From Xenoacremonium recifei (lineage: Eukaryota > Ascomycota > Sordariomycetes > Hypocreales > Nectriaceae), in NCBI GenBank assembly GCA_012184525.1, contig WOFQ01000034.1, forward strand, positions 62,001 to 126,000: a stretch of DNA of 64,000 bases, in the 5' to 3' direction. The position numbers and the translations under genes are program-made. This document shows, piece by piece, positions 43,117-54,420 of the stretch. The first letter of the stretch is position 1. Each line of letters begins with the position of its first letter. The notes below the pieces were generated by a model that did no database searches, was not told the DNA's origin, and was given only the letters and a program-made list of their open reading frames with translations.

Positions 43117-44524
43117 ATGGCAATACTCAAGCATACAGCACGAATGTTGCAGAAGAATCCAAATGATGTAGTCATCCTCTCAGCAGTCCGAAGTCCGATC
43201 ACCCGTTCATTCAAAGGAGGATTCAAAGATGCCTGGCCGGAAGACATTTTAGGACCCGTATGATGCAAACCAGAATCAAGCAGGACTTGGATACGGACAA
43301 TTCCCATACTAACATACTCATAGGTCATGGCGGAATGCACACGCCGAGCTAACATCGAAACGAAAGACGTCCAGGATATCCTGATAGGCAACGTCCTAGC
43401 GGAACTAGGGTTTGCGAAAACCGGCCGTATGAGCATGCTCAACGCTGGTTTCCCAGTGACGACGACATTCCATACCGTCAACCGCCAATGCTCGAGTAGC
43501 CTACAAGCAACTACTCATATGGCCTATGCCGTCAATGCCGGTCAGATTGATGTGGCCCTGGCAGGTGGTGTGGAAAGTATGTCAAAGAACTACCAAACCC
43601 GCGGTGTACCAGCGGATGTTGGGCCGAGCCTGCGCAACACCTCGCATAAGTCTGCGGCTGATTGCTTGATGCCCATGGGAATCACCTCAGAGAACGTGGC
43701 AAGCCGTTACCAGATCAGCCGATACATGCAGGATGAATTCGCCTTGCTTAGCCACTCGCGTGCCAATGAGGCTAATGCGGCTGGACGGTTTGCCTCGGAA
43801 ATTGTTCCGGTAAGCTACACGGTTTATGATAATACCGGGGTCTCTTCGACTGTCCAAGTTGAGACTGATGACACCATTCGCCCTGGAGTGACAATGGAGA
43901 AACTGGCCAAACTTAAACCAGCTTTCATTCCCGACGGTGGAAGCACGGCGGGGAACTCGTATGTTGATCGAGACCCTTCATTGCTATTCGGCTAACACAT
44001 ACTTGAACTTAGCTCTCAGATATCCGATGGTGCCTCATCTGTTATCCTGGCACGTCGTTCGTGGGCAGAAGCACGCGGGCTGAAGCCCATGGCACGGTTC
44101 CTAGGCACCCAAGTCGCAGGATGTGAGCCTGATGAGATGGGGATGGGACCGGTGCACGCTATCCCCAAGCTGTATCAATCTATTGGTTTAGAGAAAAGTG
44201 ATGTTGACATCTTTGAACTCAACGAAGCATTTGCTAGCCAGACGTTGGCTTGCATTGAAAGTCTCAACTTGAACATTGACAAGGTCAATCCCAACGGCGG
44301 TGCTATTGCCTTGGGTCACCCTACAGGAGCAACAGGAACTCGACAACTCGCCACTCTTTTAGCTGAGCTCAGCAGACAGGACAAGGAAATCGGGGTCATT
44401 AGTATGTGTGCTAGGTAAGTCTAAATAACTTTCAAGTCGAATTGTGCAAGGAGCAAACCAGACTAATAAGTTGAACTTGCGCAGCACTGGGATCGGTGTT
44501 GCTTCAGCGTTTATTAGAGAGTAA
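43117..44524 (+). CDS. thiolase (3-oxoadipyl-CoA / acetyl-CoA acyltransferase type)
   Basis: Four exons, 43117-43257, 43324-43958, 44013-44414 and 44485-44524, give 405 residues. Nucleophile Cys103 is in VNRQCSSSLQA. NEAFASQ, then GGAIALGHPTGATG with the catalytic His, and SMCASTGIG with the second Cys are all present, so the enzyme should be active. Thiolases of this branch split 3-oxoacyl-CoA with CoA; with 3-oxoadipyl-CoA they yield succinyl-CoA and acetyl-CoA. There is no C-terminal SKL-type signal; the N-terminus MAILKHTARMLQKNP is basic and amphipathic, possibly for mitochondria. It shares a palindromic promoter with the reductase. Acetoacetyl-CoA cleavage is the main alternative. Confidence 0.9.
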
Positions 44525-44688
44525 ACTTATAGGGACAAAAGAAAGAATGCTTGCGAATGTGAAACCTAGATTAAATTGAAAACTTCAAACATGGCTGCAG
44601 AACGATAGAGTGATAAGAGTTCATAATATAAGGCCGCTCCAGAGCGTTGCGCTGAATGAAAATAAGACAGAAAGAATGGAATGAAATG

Positions 44689-45985
44689 TTAAATATCTCT
44701 GCTTGCAATACTCCATACCTCTCCCGTCATATTTACCAACGTCTCTATCATGAACGAATACACCACCAGCATGATTCCTCCACCAGGAGCGAAACGAATT
44801 ACTTTTGGTACGAGTCCTTTATATAGCGCCCTGAAACCCTCTTCCCGATATATTTTTAATATGCCGAACCATACCCAGGGAATGGCTTGAGTAGGAGTTC
44901 CATTACTCCTTGAGCCACTCTGAATGCGACTCTTGACAACATCAAATGGCGTGTTCATCAGTGTTCCTACGGTTCCACCCACGGATCCGGCAATCAAGTC
45001 ATTAAACGTGGTGCTGGCTTTGTTGTTCGAAACTGGAAGAAGCGAACGAACCTGGAAGATGCATCCAAAGTAGCCCGCATTCCAGATAATATGCCTCCAC
45101 ACAGTGCTTTCAAAGCCACGGTATAAGCCCAACAGACCATTCTCCTTGACAAACTTGGCGCCACAGTCCAAGATTCCCGTGTACTTTGTAGCCGAGGATT
45201 GGTCTTGAAGCCGTATCTTGATGAGCTCGAATGGGACAACGACGATAGACTCGGTGGCCCCGGCACTCGCGCCTGTGAGGATGGCTAGCTGCTGGTTCCA
45301 GCTGGTCGTGTTGAAGACGTTCTTGTAAAACCTGGCCCACGAGTCGTTGGCTGTGAACTTGGTTGCCCTGGTAACTATCTTAGTGACAAAAGGAAATATG
45401 GCAAAAGGTGCAATTGGAGAGAGGTCCAACCTTTTTGGAGTTTCCATGAGAATCGGAGCTAGTATCCCCCGATAGAGTCGCCCGAGCCTGTGGTTATATG
45501 TCAGACAACCCTGACTAAGTGTATACGCGAACCCATGCGTACCCTTCATTTTTTATAATCTTGCGGAAGCAGTCTAGCGTACTCGAATACTCTACAGTTC
45601 CGTGTGTGGTTCGTTGAAGTTGCCTTCAAGGAATTAGGTCGCCATATTCACGTTTCTGTGAACGATTGTATACTTACAGCCTCGTTTTGACTACATCTAA
45701 TGGATACCTACAGTATCATGAGAACGTCACCAATAATCACCACCGACGCAAACAATACGTACATAACCAGGATCTGGTAGTCTTGATATTAGTGTTTCGT
45801 CAGCCATGGCATCCCTTTCACCTACCTCAGAGATTCCCGCAACGCCACCTATAAATACGATAGAAACAAAAGTCGTATTAGTTCAACATTTACGTATGAT
45901 GATCAGCAGAGCCGTATACTGGGGATACCATACCAGCGAACAGCTGTTGCGGGAAGGTTGCAGCCGCAGCTTGCTTTGAGCTCAT
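44689..45985 (-). CDS. mitochondrial carrier, 2-oxodicarboxylate (Odc) type
   Basis: Seven exons on the reverse strand, 45985-45934, 45848-45826, 45773-45763, 45707-45678, 45623-45543, 45487-45431 and 45367-44689, give 310 residues, the normal carrier length. Exons of 23, 11 and 30 nt are needed to rebuild repeat one: GVAGISE, ILVM, YPLDVVKTR. All three PX(D/E)XX(K/R) motifs are then present: PLDVVK, PFELIK and PFDVVK. ILAPILMETPKRATKFTANDSW is characteristic of the yeast Odc1/2 group, which exchanges 2-oxoadipate, 2-oxoglutarate and related C5-C7 oxodicarboxylates across the inner membrane. In this cluster it could import a ring-fission product such as 3-oxoadipate (inference). Its promoter holds one full motif and one core. 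Confidence 0.9.
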
Positions 45986-46153
45986 CTTCGCTAAAACTTG
46001 AACGAAACAAAGAACCCTCTGCGGCGTATTTTCACCTCTAGCAAGTGCAATAGTTGTCTAAGTTAGCCACCTCAATATAACAGCCGGCACTTGCCTCCGC
46101 AGTTCGTGTGGAAATAATACGTCCAGACCCACGCATAGCAGCCTACAACAGCC

Positions 46154-46222
46154 GTCCCACACCGAGATCCAGCAATTGGACTGTGACCATATTCACTTTG
46201 CGGTTCATCATCCATGTGGGAC
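46154..46222. promoter_or_regulatory. cluster motifs upstream of the carrier
   Basis: A core GTCCCAC (46154-46160) and a full ATGTGGGAC (46214-46222) face each other, 53 bp apart, 169-237 bp upstream of the carrier ATG (45985, reverse strand). The rest of 45986-46298 shows no gene. Confidence 0.6.
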
Positions 46223-46298
46223 GCAGCTATGATTAGATAGATGTAGCATGGGCTAACGTAGCTGCGTCGATAGATGTTTAATTACGATATTGATTTGT

Positions 46299-47943
46299 CT
46301 ATGCATTGCTCGAAGCTCTACCGATTACTCTAGCCTCCCTCAGTTGCTTGATTTCCGTAGGGGTTAAACCGATAGCTTCCTTCAATACCTCGTCGGTATG
46401 CTCGCCAAGTAACGGTGGCGGGGTCCTCAGAGTGGGTTGAGTTCTTGAATATTGCACTGGACTATTAAGAACCTTTAACGGGCCGCAAGCAGGATGTTCA
46501 AGTTGTTTGATCATTCCTCTAGCCAATACTGTATCCTTGGGGTCAACTCTGAACTTACTCCGTATTGAAGATAAAAAGTGCTCGAGCTTACCGTGAGGGT
46601 GATCCAGTGTATCCTTTAGATCATTGACTTTCGCGTACGGCAGGCCCGTACCATCGAAAATATGCAGCCACTCTTGCGTTGTCTTGGATATAGTGATCTC
46701 CTCGATGCATGGTTCGAGGGTTGTGCGGTTCAAGACACGAGCTGAGTTCGTTGAGAACCGCTCGTCTGTTTTCCACTCGGGCTTACCAATGCATTCGCAA
46801 AGGACACCAAAGAGCCTATCGTTTGCGCCGCCTATCAAAATTGCTCCGTCGCTTGCTTGGAACGCCCTATAAGGCACAACCGAAGCTGCAACTGTTAGTC
46901 TGGGTCGTATACTCAAAGTCTATTCTTCCAAAGGACTTACGATGGGAAGTCCCATATCGGCCCCCGTCTCTCTCGCCAGTCACCAAGACTGATTGAGCCA
47001 TGTTGGACAAGGTGGCAACCTGGCAATCACTTAGACATATATCCAGATGCTGTCCTCTTCTAGATTGGCTTCGCTCAATCACCGCAGCCAGGATACTGTT
47101 GACTGCATATAGCCCTGTCGTAAGATCTGTTACAGCGACGCCAACCTTTACGGGCGGCCCATCTCGTGGACCTGTGATATGCATCAAACCCATCTCAGCC
47201 TCTACCATCACATCGAATCCCGCTCTGTTGCTGTACGGCCCTGTCTGCCCATATCCCGTGATACTAGCGTATATCAACCTCGGATTGAGCTTTGCAAGAG
47301 TGTTGTAATCCAAGTTGTATTTCTTTAGACTTCCCGGCAAATAATTTTCCACGAGAATATCTGAATTGCGGGCAAGCTTCGTGATTATTTCAGCTCCTTC
47401 TGACTCTTTAAACGAAACAGCCAGAGATTTCTTATTTCTATTCACCTAAACCATAGCAATGTCAGTGCATGTTGGGCAGTGGTTGTTTTCCATCTTGTCA
47501 AGTTGTTGTTTCCGTACCGACAGATAATAAGCGCTTTCACCTTGACCGCTTCGTCCATCCACATATGGAGCATATGGAGGGCCCCATGCTCGGGTGTCGT
47601 CGCCTCTCTCTGGGTGTTCAATCTTGATTACTTCGGCCCTGCATACCATTAGTCAAATGATTCAAATTGAATCCGATCAACGGAAAAAGGCACACCCGAG
47701 ATCACCCAAAATCTGGGTGCAGTATGGCTGCGCTTCTATTAGTTTTTCTTTTTAAACTTGGATTCTTACTTGACCAAACCAAGGCTTGCTTACACCTGCG
47801 AGAACTCTAGAGAGATCCAGAACCCTGATTCCAGAGAGTGGGAGCTTTGGGGCAGCCAGGTTGGATTGATTCCGTCGCGAGCCGGCCGTCGGCCGGAATG
47901 ACAGTGGTATCAACCTCCTCCGTAAGGAGAACAAAGACGACAT
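46299..47943 (-). CDS. family III (CaiB/BaiF) CoA-transferase
   Basis: Five exons on the reverse strand, 47943-47794, 47727-47696, 47638-47518, 47445-46941 and 46891-46299, give 466 residues. The joins restore LDLSRVLAGPYCTQILGDLGAEVIKIEHP, AYYLSVNRNKKS and an acceptable HLAASVVPYRAFQASDGAIL. The family motif GFDVMVEAEMGLM carries the catalytic Asp that forms the acyl anhydride. The first about 30 residues (MSSLFSLRRRLIPLSFRPTAGSRRN...) are Arg/Ser-rich without acids, like a mitochondrial presequence. Family III enzymes move CoA between carboxylic acids such as succinate, glutarate or oxalate. The acceptor here is unknown; it may serve a side-chain acid rather than the main oxo-acid, since a SCOT-type enzyme is encoded next door. 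Confidence 0.9.
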
Positions 47944-48030
47944 TTTTAATTGGACAAAAGACGTACTGTAATTCATCCTTGGAGCATTGAATGAGACCTC
48001 ATGATAGATACATTGCCAACATTTGCTATT

Positions 48031-48195
48031 CATGTGGGGCCTGAGTTGTCTAGTCAGGGTCTCTTCCGGGATAACAATGTGGCGCCCTCCCACATGCGGA
48101 TGACTGCCATAATCCCTTATAGTTTTACAAACCTATTTGTTCTGCATGGAAATTAGAGACAGGAAGGATGGTTGGGGAAACGGTTCATGTGGGAC
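48031..48195. promoter_or_regulatory. cluster motifs in the divergent CoA-transferase promoter
   Basis: One full ATGTGGGAC (48187-48195) and two near copies, CATGTGGGGC from 48031 and TCCCACATG ending near 48096, lie in the 369-bp region between the family III CoA-transferase (47943, reverse) and the SCOT-type gene (48313, forward). Confidence 0.6.
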
Positions 48196-48312
48196 AACAA
48201 GACCATGCTCTGAAACTATCAACACAGATGCGATTACTGAGCATACCATAGAATACCGCCGACTTTGATCTTCCCAAGAGCTAGAAATTATCGATTTGTA
48301 TTCTTAGCCAAG

Positions 48313-50214
48313 ATGAAGCTACTGATGCGCCCTCAACTCATTTGCCGTGTTGTCAGAAACGCCCAGCGCGGATTTGCCAACTCGGCTATACTCCAGAGAA
48401 TTGACAAGATCTGCGCTTCCGAGACTGCTGCCGTTGAGCAGCTGAAGAGTGGCTCAACCGTGCTGGTTGGAGGCTTCGGATTCTCCGGCGTGCCGAACAC
48501 GCTCATAAATGCGGTTGCTTCTCGTAAGAACCTTGAAGACCTCACGGTAGTCTCTAACAATGCCGGGATGCCCGGGGTTGGGCTTGGTACGTAAATGCTT
48601 ACCTGACGCTTTAAGTAATGACTCACCCCTTCTAGACGGTGCTCTAACTCGGTAATTTGTCACGATAGGCCAGCTTCTGGAAACGAAGCAAATCGGCAAG
48701 ATGATAGCCACATATATCGGAGAAAATAAATTATTTGAGAAGATGTACCTGGCAGGAGAGTTGAGCTTAGAGCTGATTCCACAGGGGACAATGGCCGAAC
48801 GGTGTGCGGCTGGGGCAGCTGGCGTGCCGGCATTCTACACACCGGCAGCATACGGAACAATTGGTAAGTTGAGAAAAGCATCTTGTATGATGTTTATAGA
48901 TGTGAGAAAGGTCCGCTAATCCAGTCTTTTAGTTCAAACGGGAGAATTACCCGTTCGATACAACAGTGACGGAACAGTAGCCACTATGTCGAAGCCACGA
49001 GAGACGCGGACGTTTAATGGCAAGACATATGTTCTGGAAGAGTCTATCTTCGCCGACGTAGCACTAGTCAAAGTTCACAAAGCTGACCGGCTTGGGAACT
49101 GCTCGTTTCGGAAGGCTCAGAACAACTTCAACGAAGCGATGGCGAAGAACGCTAAGCTGACCATAGTAGAGGCTGACGAAATTGTGGCGGTTGGCGAGCT
49201 AGAACCTGAAGGGATTCATATCCCAGGAATCTATGTTGATATGGTTGTTCGGAGTACAGAGCCCAAGCAAATTGAGAAGCTAAAGTTTGCCAAGAACCCT
49301 ACGGAAATTGTTCAAGGTAGCAGCAATTCATACATCTGTTCGGTAATAGTGCATAGCTTTTACTAATTTGTAAACAGAAACGGCGTCAAACCTAGGAAGA
49401 GAGCGTATTATCCGAAGAGCTGCAAAAGAGTTGAAAGACGGGATGTATGTCAACCTTGGAATTGGAATCCCTCTGGCGACACCTGCATTAGTTCCAGATG
49501 GAGTTGAAGTCATGCTACAGTCAGAAAATGGCATTTTGGGAATGGGACGATATCCCAACCCGGGCGAGGAGGACCCTGACTTGATCAACCCTGGAAAAGA
49601 GACTGTTACGCTCATTAGCGGCGCTTCTACCTTTGGAAGCCATGAGAGTTTCGGCATGATCAGAGCTGGAAAGATCAACTTGACTATGCTTGGTGCACTA
49701 CAGGTCAGCCAGTATGGAGGTATTTCTGAGTTACAGACCTGGTATATTGCTTCTGGCTGACAACGCTTGGGTAGACTTGGCCAACTTCATGCTGCCAGGC
49801 AAGGTTAAAGGAATTGGTGGCGCCATGGACTTGGTAGCCAGACCGGACAAGACCAGGGTAGTTATTACCATGGTAAGTCGATGAACTCGTATGACCCAAT
49901 TAGCCATGCTTTAGACTAATTATGTTAAAGGAACACGTGGATAGAAAGGGAAACCCTAAGATTTTGGAGGGTAAGTAATTATATTCACACCGGCATTGCA
50001 TCCGCTTGAGTTTCTGACCAATTTAGAATGCACTTTTCCCTTAACAGGACCACGTTGCGTGTCAAGGATTATCACAGATCTTGCGGTCTTTGATTGCACC
50101 CCAGAGGGCCTTGTGTTAAAGGAGAAGTTGGAAGACATCAGCTTGGGGGAATTGCAAAGTAAAACAGGCTGCCCAATCAAGGTTTCAGAGAGCATAGAAC
50201 CCTACGTGGTGTAG
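48313..50214 (+). CDS. SCOT-type 3-oxoacid CoA-transferase (fused alpha-beta)
   Basis: Seven exons, 48313-48586, 48669-48863, 48933-49316, 49378-49719, 49775-49872, 49931-49970 and 50048-50214, give 499 residues, the normal fused length. The N-terminal subunit part has GSTVLVGGFGFSGVPNTLI. The C-terminal part has GMYVNLGIGIPLA and SENGILGMG, in which the Glu near residue 334 is the catalytic acid that carries CoA. MKLLMRPQLICRVVRNAQRGF looks like a mitochondrial presequence. The family transfers CoA from succinyl-CoA to acetoacetate or, in catabolic versions, to 3-oxoadipate. Beside a thiolase, a maleylacetate reductase and an oxodicarboxylate carrier, 3-oxoadipate is the more likely acceptor (inference); acetoacetate is the alternative. 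Divergent to the family III transferase. Confidence 0.92.
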
Positions 50215-50402
50215 AAATGCAGTATTTAGTCGTGTATCCAACTGCAGAACTTCCAACGAGGCAATCATGCGTAAAATAAATTATCTCATAGTTGTCTTTT
50301 ATTTCCTGTGGACTGAAGTTTCTGGTCCTCCATGAATGATTTCGATTTGTCAAAGTACCATTTTATTCTTTATATTGACAGAGGTATGCCCCAATCTGCA
50401 TC

Positions 50403-51934
50403 TCAGAGCTTTACCGAAAGAGTATCCTCAACCATCCTTTGTGATGCTCCCAAATAGTTAATGGGATCGCACAAACTTTGCAGCTCCTCGATTGTCATTA
50501 CATCCGTGACCCGACGGTCCTTCTTTAGCGTCTCTAGCAGAGTGGCATCTCCATCGGCTTCAATTGTCTCTTTGCATGCCGCGTACACAACATCGTGCGC
50601 GTCCTGTCGACCGATATGCTTGGCCAAGCTCATCATAACTGCTTCACCAACGATCAACCCTTTTGTTGAGGCCAAGTTAGTAGCCATCTGGTCTTTGTGC
50701 ACCACGAGTCCGGAAAGCGCAAACTCAGCCTGATGAAGCGACCCAACAGCCATGACGAAGCTCTCGGGAATTGCGACCCATTCTAGATGCCAGGGACCTG
50801 AAGCCCTTTCAAAATCAGATACCATAGCATCTAGAACAAGACCTGCATTCGATCTGAGAATCTTGGAGCTAGCCAGGATGACTTCGCTAGAGATAGGGTT
50901 GCGTTTCTGTGGCATTGTTGACGAGGCACCACGGTGAGGTACGAATGGCTCAGCCACTTCACCCAGTTCATTGGAGCACATAATAATCAAGTCCAAGGCG
51001 ATTTTCCCCAAGGTTCCTCCTACGAGGGCTAGGAAGTTGACGGTCTCAGCGATTCCGTCTCGGGCTACATGCCATGTTACAGGAGGATCGTTGAGTCCAA
51101 GCTCGACCGCAAGCTGTTTACGGACGTTAACACCATCCTCGCCTGGTCCCAAAGACGCAAGGGTCCCTGCAGCACCACCGTATTGGACCATAAGTGCCCT
51201 GGACTTAAGCTGCTGAAGACGCTGCTGATGCCGATAGAAGCCAGAGAGCCAGACAGCACACTTGTAACCAAATGTAACGGGAAGAGCGTGTTGAAGATGA
51301 GTCCGGCCGGCCATCGGTGTGTTGCGATGAGTCACTGCCAACTGCTCAAGAGCCGCAATCACTCCCGAAAGCTTCTGCTCAACTATGTCTAAGCCAGCTT
51401 TAATCTGTAGCACGCTGGCAGTGTCCATGATATCCTGTGTTGTGGCCCCCCAATGCAGGTATTTTCCGGCTGGACCACACATAGCATTTAGTTGACGGAC
51501 AAGTGGCAGAATCGGGTATCCCACAATATCCGTCTCGGTGCGCAGGCGGTCTATATCAAGGGCGGACGCATCGGCTTGCGAGAAGATCTGGGAGGCTGCA
51601 TCGGCGGGAATTACATTGCATTTTGATTGCGCCCGCGCGAGCGCTTTTTCGACGTCAACGCATCGACTGATATACGCTTGATCACTGAAGACCTAGAAGA
51701 CGGCAACCGTCAGTGTACGAATGGCGTAAATACCGGGCGACAGCTTACATTGCGGATCTCATCTGTACCAAACATATTTCGGAAGATAACCGAATCAAAA
51801 GCACTAATAGAGCCAATTGTACGGACTTGTGAAGGCGCAAACGTGGATGTAATAGGGAGACATTGACGAGATGGTCTCGCGCTCCTCCAGCTGAGGACGA
51901 CTGAGGATTGGACGGCTCTCATTGTCGGTGCCAT
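50403..51934 (-). CDS. PcaB-type lyase/cycloisomerase (fumarase-aspartase superfamily)
   Basis: Two exons, 51934-51749 and 51692-50403 (reverse strand), give 491 residues. The signature SSTMPQKRNP (about residues 319-328) marks the fumarase/aspartase superfamily. GATTQDIMDTASVLQI and AGRTHLQHALPVTFG are the other conserved regions, closest to bacterial 3-carboxy-cis,cis-muconate cycloisomerase (PcaB) and adenylosuccinate lyase. In fungi the textbook carboxymuconate enzyme is an unrelated beta-propeller, so a PcaB-like fold here is notable. About 45 residues with Arg/Ser and few acids precede the fold and may be a mitochondrial presequence. Whether it closes a muconolactone ring or acts on another carboxylate cannot be decided from sequence. 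Divergent to the dioxygenase-like gene. Confidence 0.85.
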
Positions 51935-52428
51935 GGATTCGGATGAGGGAAGCTCAAAACAATTGGTCTTCTCCGTTCAATTGATTGAGTATTCAAGACG
52001 ACTACTGGATCAACTAGAAACGGACCTCAAGAACGAACCTCCCATCATAGCCATGTTGATATTGTCTACGTGGGGTCAGTTGGCTTCCCCACACGAGCAT
52101 CTCAATCACCATCATCACCAGCTGGTCCCACGCCATCCCAAGTTCCGGGCACCGTAACCGACTAGGTGGGTAATGGCCAGAGCACAGCGTCGCATATGGG
52201 AGGCTTATTCTTGGAGAACTAGCTGCCCATGGCCTGATGGCGGGTTGTGGCATATAAGTAAACGGAACGCTAGCCCAAGCCACTTTCATCCCACGCTGGT
52301 CTGATAAAGATCCTATTCACAAAGCTGCCTCGACTGCTCCGTCTCATTTGAGAACACTCCTACCGCCCACTGTCTATTCTCTCGGGGTATCTTATCACAT
52401 ATGACCACCTTCGCCACACGCATCCACA
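51935..52428. promoter_or_regulatory. divergent promoter (lyase / dioxygenase-like)
   Basis: Contains one core GTCCCAC (52125-52131) and a looser facing pair, CGTGGGG (from 52069) and CCCCAC (near 52087). A TATA-like TATAAG stands at 52253-52258, about 175 bp before the forward ATG. It is the only cluster promoter without a full 9-mer. Confidence 0.5.
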
Positions 52429-54216
52429 ATGCTTGAGGAACGCAAGCCCGTTACCGACCCTCAGGCGGTCTTCCACTATACAGACCTCCAGCGAACAAAG
52501 CCTACCCGCGAAAATGACCCTTACGAGTACCAGGCGGGATGGGGAGACCTACATCAATCTGAAGTGATCCCTGGCGCGCTTCCTGTTGCTCAGGATAACC
52601 CACAAGACCGCGGCTTTGGCCTTTATACCGAGGGCATCACATACTCTGCCTTTTCAGCGCCTCGAGCTGTCAACTCTAATGTCTACATGTACCGGGCTCG
52701 GCCATCGGCTGCCCACCAAGGATACAGTTTTGTCGAGACTAGATCGCATATCGAGAATTGCTTCCTGTCACTGAACCCAAAGGTAGAGCCTCTGCCACAG
52801 CAAGCCGAGTGGTCCCCTTTCCCGCTTCCGGCAGACAATGAAGAGATTGACTTCACCAACGGTCTTCATACACTTGGCGGTAGCGGAGATCCCAACCTTC
52901 GACAAGGTATTGCAGTATATGTATACATGATCAACGCATCTATGGCGAATAAGGCCTACTGCAATGCTGATGGCGATTTCCTCATCACGCCTCAGCTCGG
53001 TAACCTAGACGTCCAAACCGAGATGGGCATGCTCTTCCTTCAACCAGGCGAGATCTGCGTTATTCAACGTGGCGTTCGTTTCCGTATCAACTTGCCTACC
53101 GGCACGAAGGTTGCGCGTGGCCACATTGCCGAGGTCTGGGGTTCTACATGGGAGCTGCCAGATCTTGGTCCGTTGGGAGGACACGGTCTCGCTAATGCAA
53201 GGGACTTCTTGTATCCCGTTGCTCATATCGATGAAGAATTACATGTACCGTTCACGATTATTACCAAGAGCAGTGGTAAACATGTGGCCATCAAACAGGA
53301 TCACAGTCCCTTCGATGTAGTAGCCTGGCATGGGAAATGCGTCCCATACAAGGTCAGTTGAAACGCTAACAACTGAGCTTTATCAAAAAGGCTAACGAAA
53401 ACTGAATAGTACGACCTAACCAAGTTCGTAGCACAAAACAGTACTACCGTTGACCACACTGACCCGAGCATCAATACGGTCCTAACAGCCAAGTCTGTTG
53501 ACCCGCACGTACCGCTGGCCGATTACCTCTGGTTTGGTCCACGATGGGACGTGGCTACCAATACGTTCCGTCCGCCGTACTTCCATCGGAACAGTGCCAC
53601 CGAGATGTTAGCTTGCATCTACGGCACCGGTTTGGGGCGGTCGGATGAGTTCCAGCCAGGAGGTTGTAGTTACGAGGGAGGGCATACGCCACACGGAGGG
53701 TTTGGCGACGAGTATATCGACGAGACCCATCTTCAAGTCAACCAGCCGCGCAAGATACTTGAGAGTACGTCATTATCTTTCTTTGCACTAGATTTACAGA
53801 CTCTCCCTGAACTGGCTTATGAGACGTTCGTTCCGTGGCACCGTCAGACGCTAATAATAAGAAAAGACCAGATGACCATCATGGTCGAATCATCGCGAAC
53901 ATTCCTCTTCACGGAGTACGCACGAAAGATCTGTGGAGTTATTCATACACAGGGCACTGATCCCAAAGTCTGGGATAAACTGCCAGACAACTTCTCTGCC
54001 CATCCACTCACCAAGGACTTGCTTGCGCAGGTAGCGAAGGACAAGGCCAATCACAGGAAGGCCATGGACTATTACCACTCCCTAAACTTGCTGGAGGGGA
54101 GAGTTAGGTCAAGTTTATCTGTGTCTACACCCACCAACGGGATGAAAACAAGCGAAAATTGCAAGGTGGATGGGTCTCATCTAGCAGAGGTTCTGACGGA
54201 AGAGCAAGCGAAGTAA
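52429..54216 (+). CDS. homogentisate 1,2-dioxygenase-like ring-cleavage cupin
   Basis: I model three exons, 52429-53352, 53410-53764 and 53867-54216, for 542 residues. The second intron (102 nt) is in frame and stop-free; removing it restores QPRKILENQMTIMVESS, which lines up with the family's RIADGTMAFMFESS without a gap. The family start is seen in GWGDLHQSEVIPGALP and GFGLYTEGITYSAFSAPRA. Key residues match human HGD in kind and spacing: His324 (H292), His367 (H335), Glu373 (E341), His403 (H371). The loop after the last ligand reads HGGFGDEYID rather than HGPDA..FE, and the protein is about 100 residues longer. An Fe(II) dioxygenase acting on a hydroquinone-type diol is likely; homogentisate itself is uncertain. 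Confidence 0.88.
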
Positions 54217-54420
54217 GTCAGCAACATAGGGCCGCGGGTGGAATCTGATGACGCCTATTGATTTGTCCGGAATATGGCGTGAGAACATTTAACGTGGTCG
54301 CTCCCTCGACACAGTGCTTGTATTTGTATACCATAGCTTTCCAGACTGCCAAAATTCAGCCTGTTGCGTGTATCCTCACCCACTTCGTTTCTAAGATGTT
54401 ACCGATGACGCAGAGGAAGT

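Noticed and set aside
53765..53791. 27-nt intron ending at CACTAG in the dioxygenase-like gene
   Set aside because: Too short for a fungal intron, and the 102-nt alternative gives a gap-free match to the HGD family.
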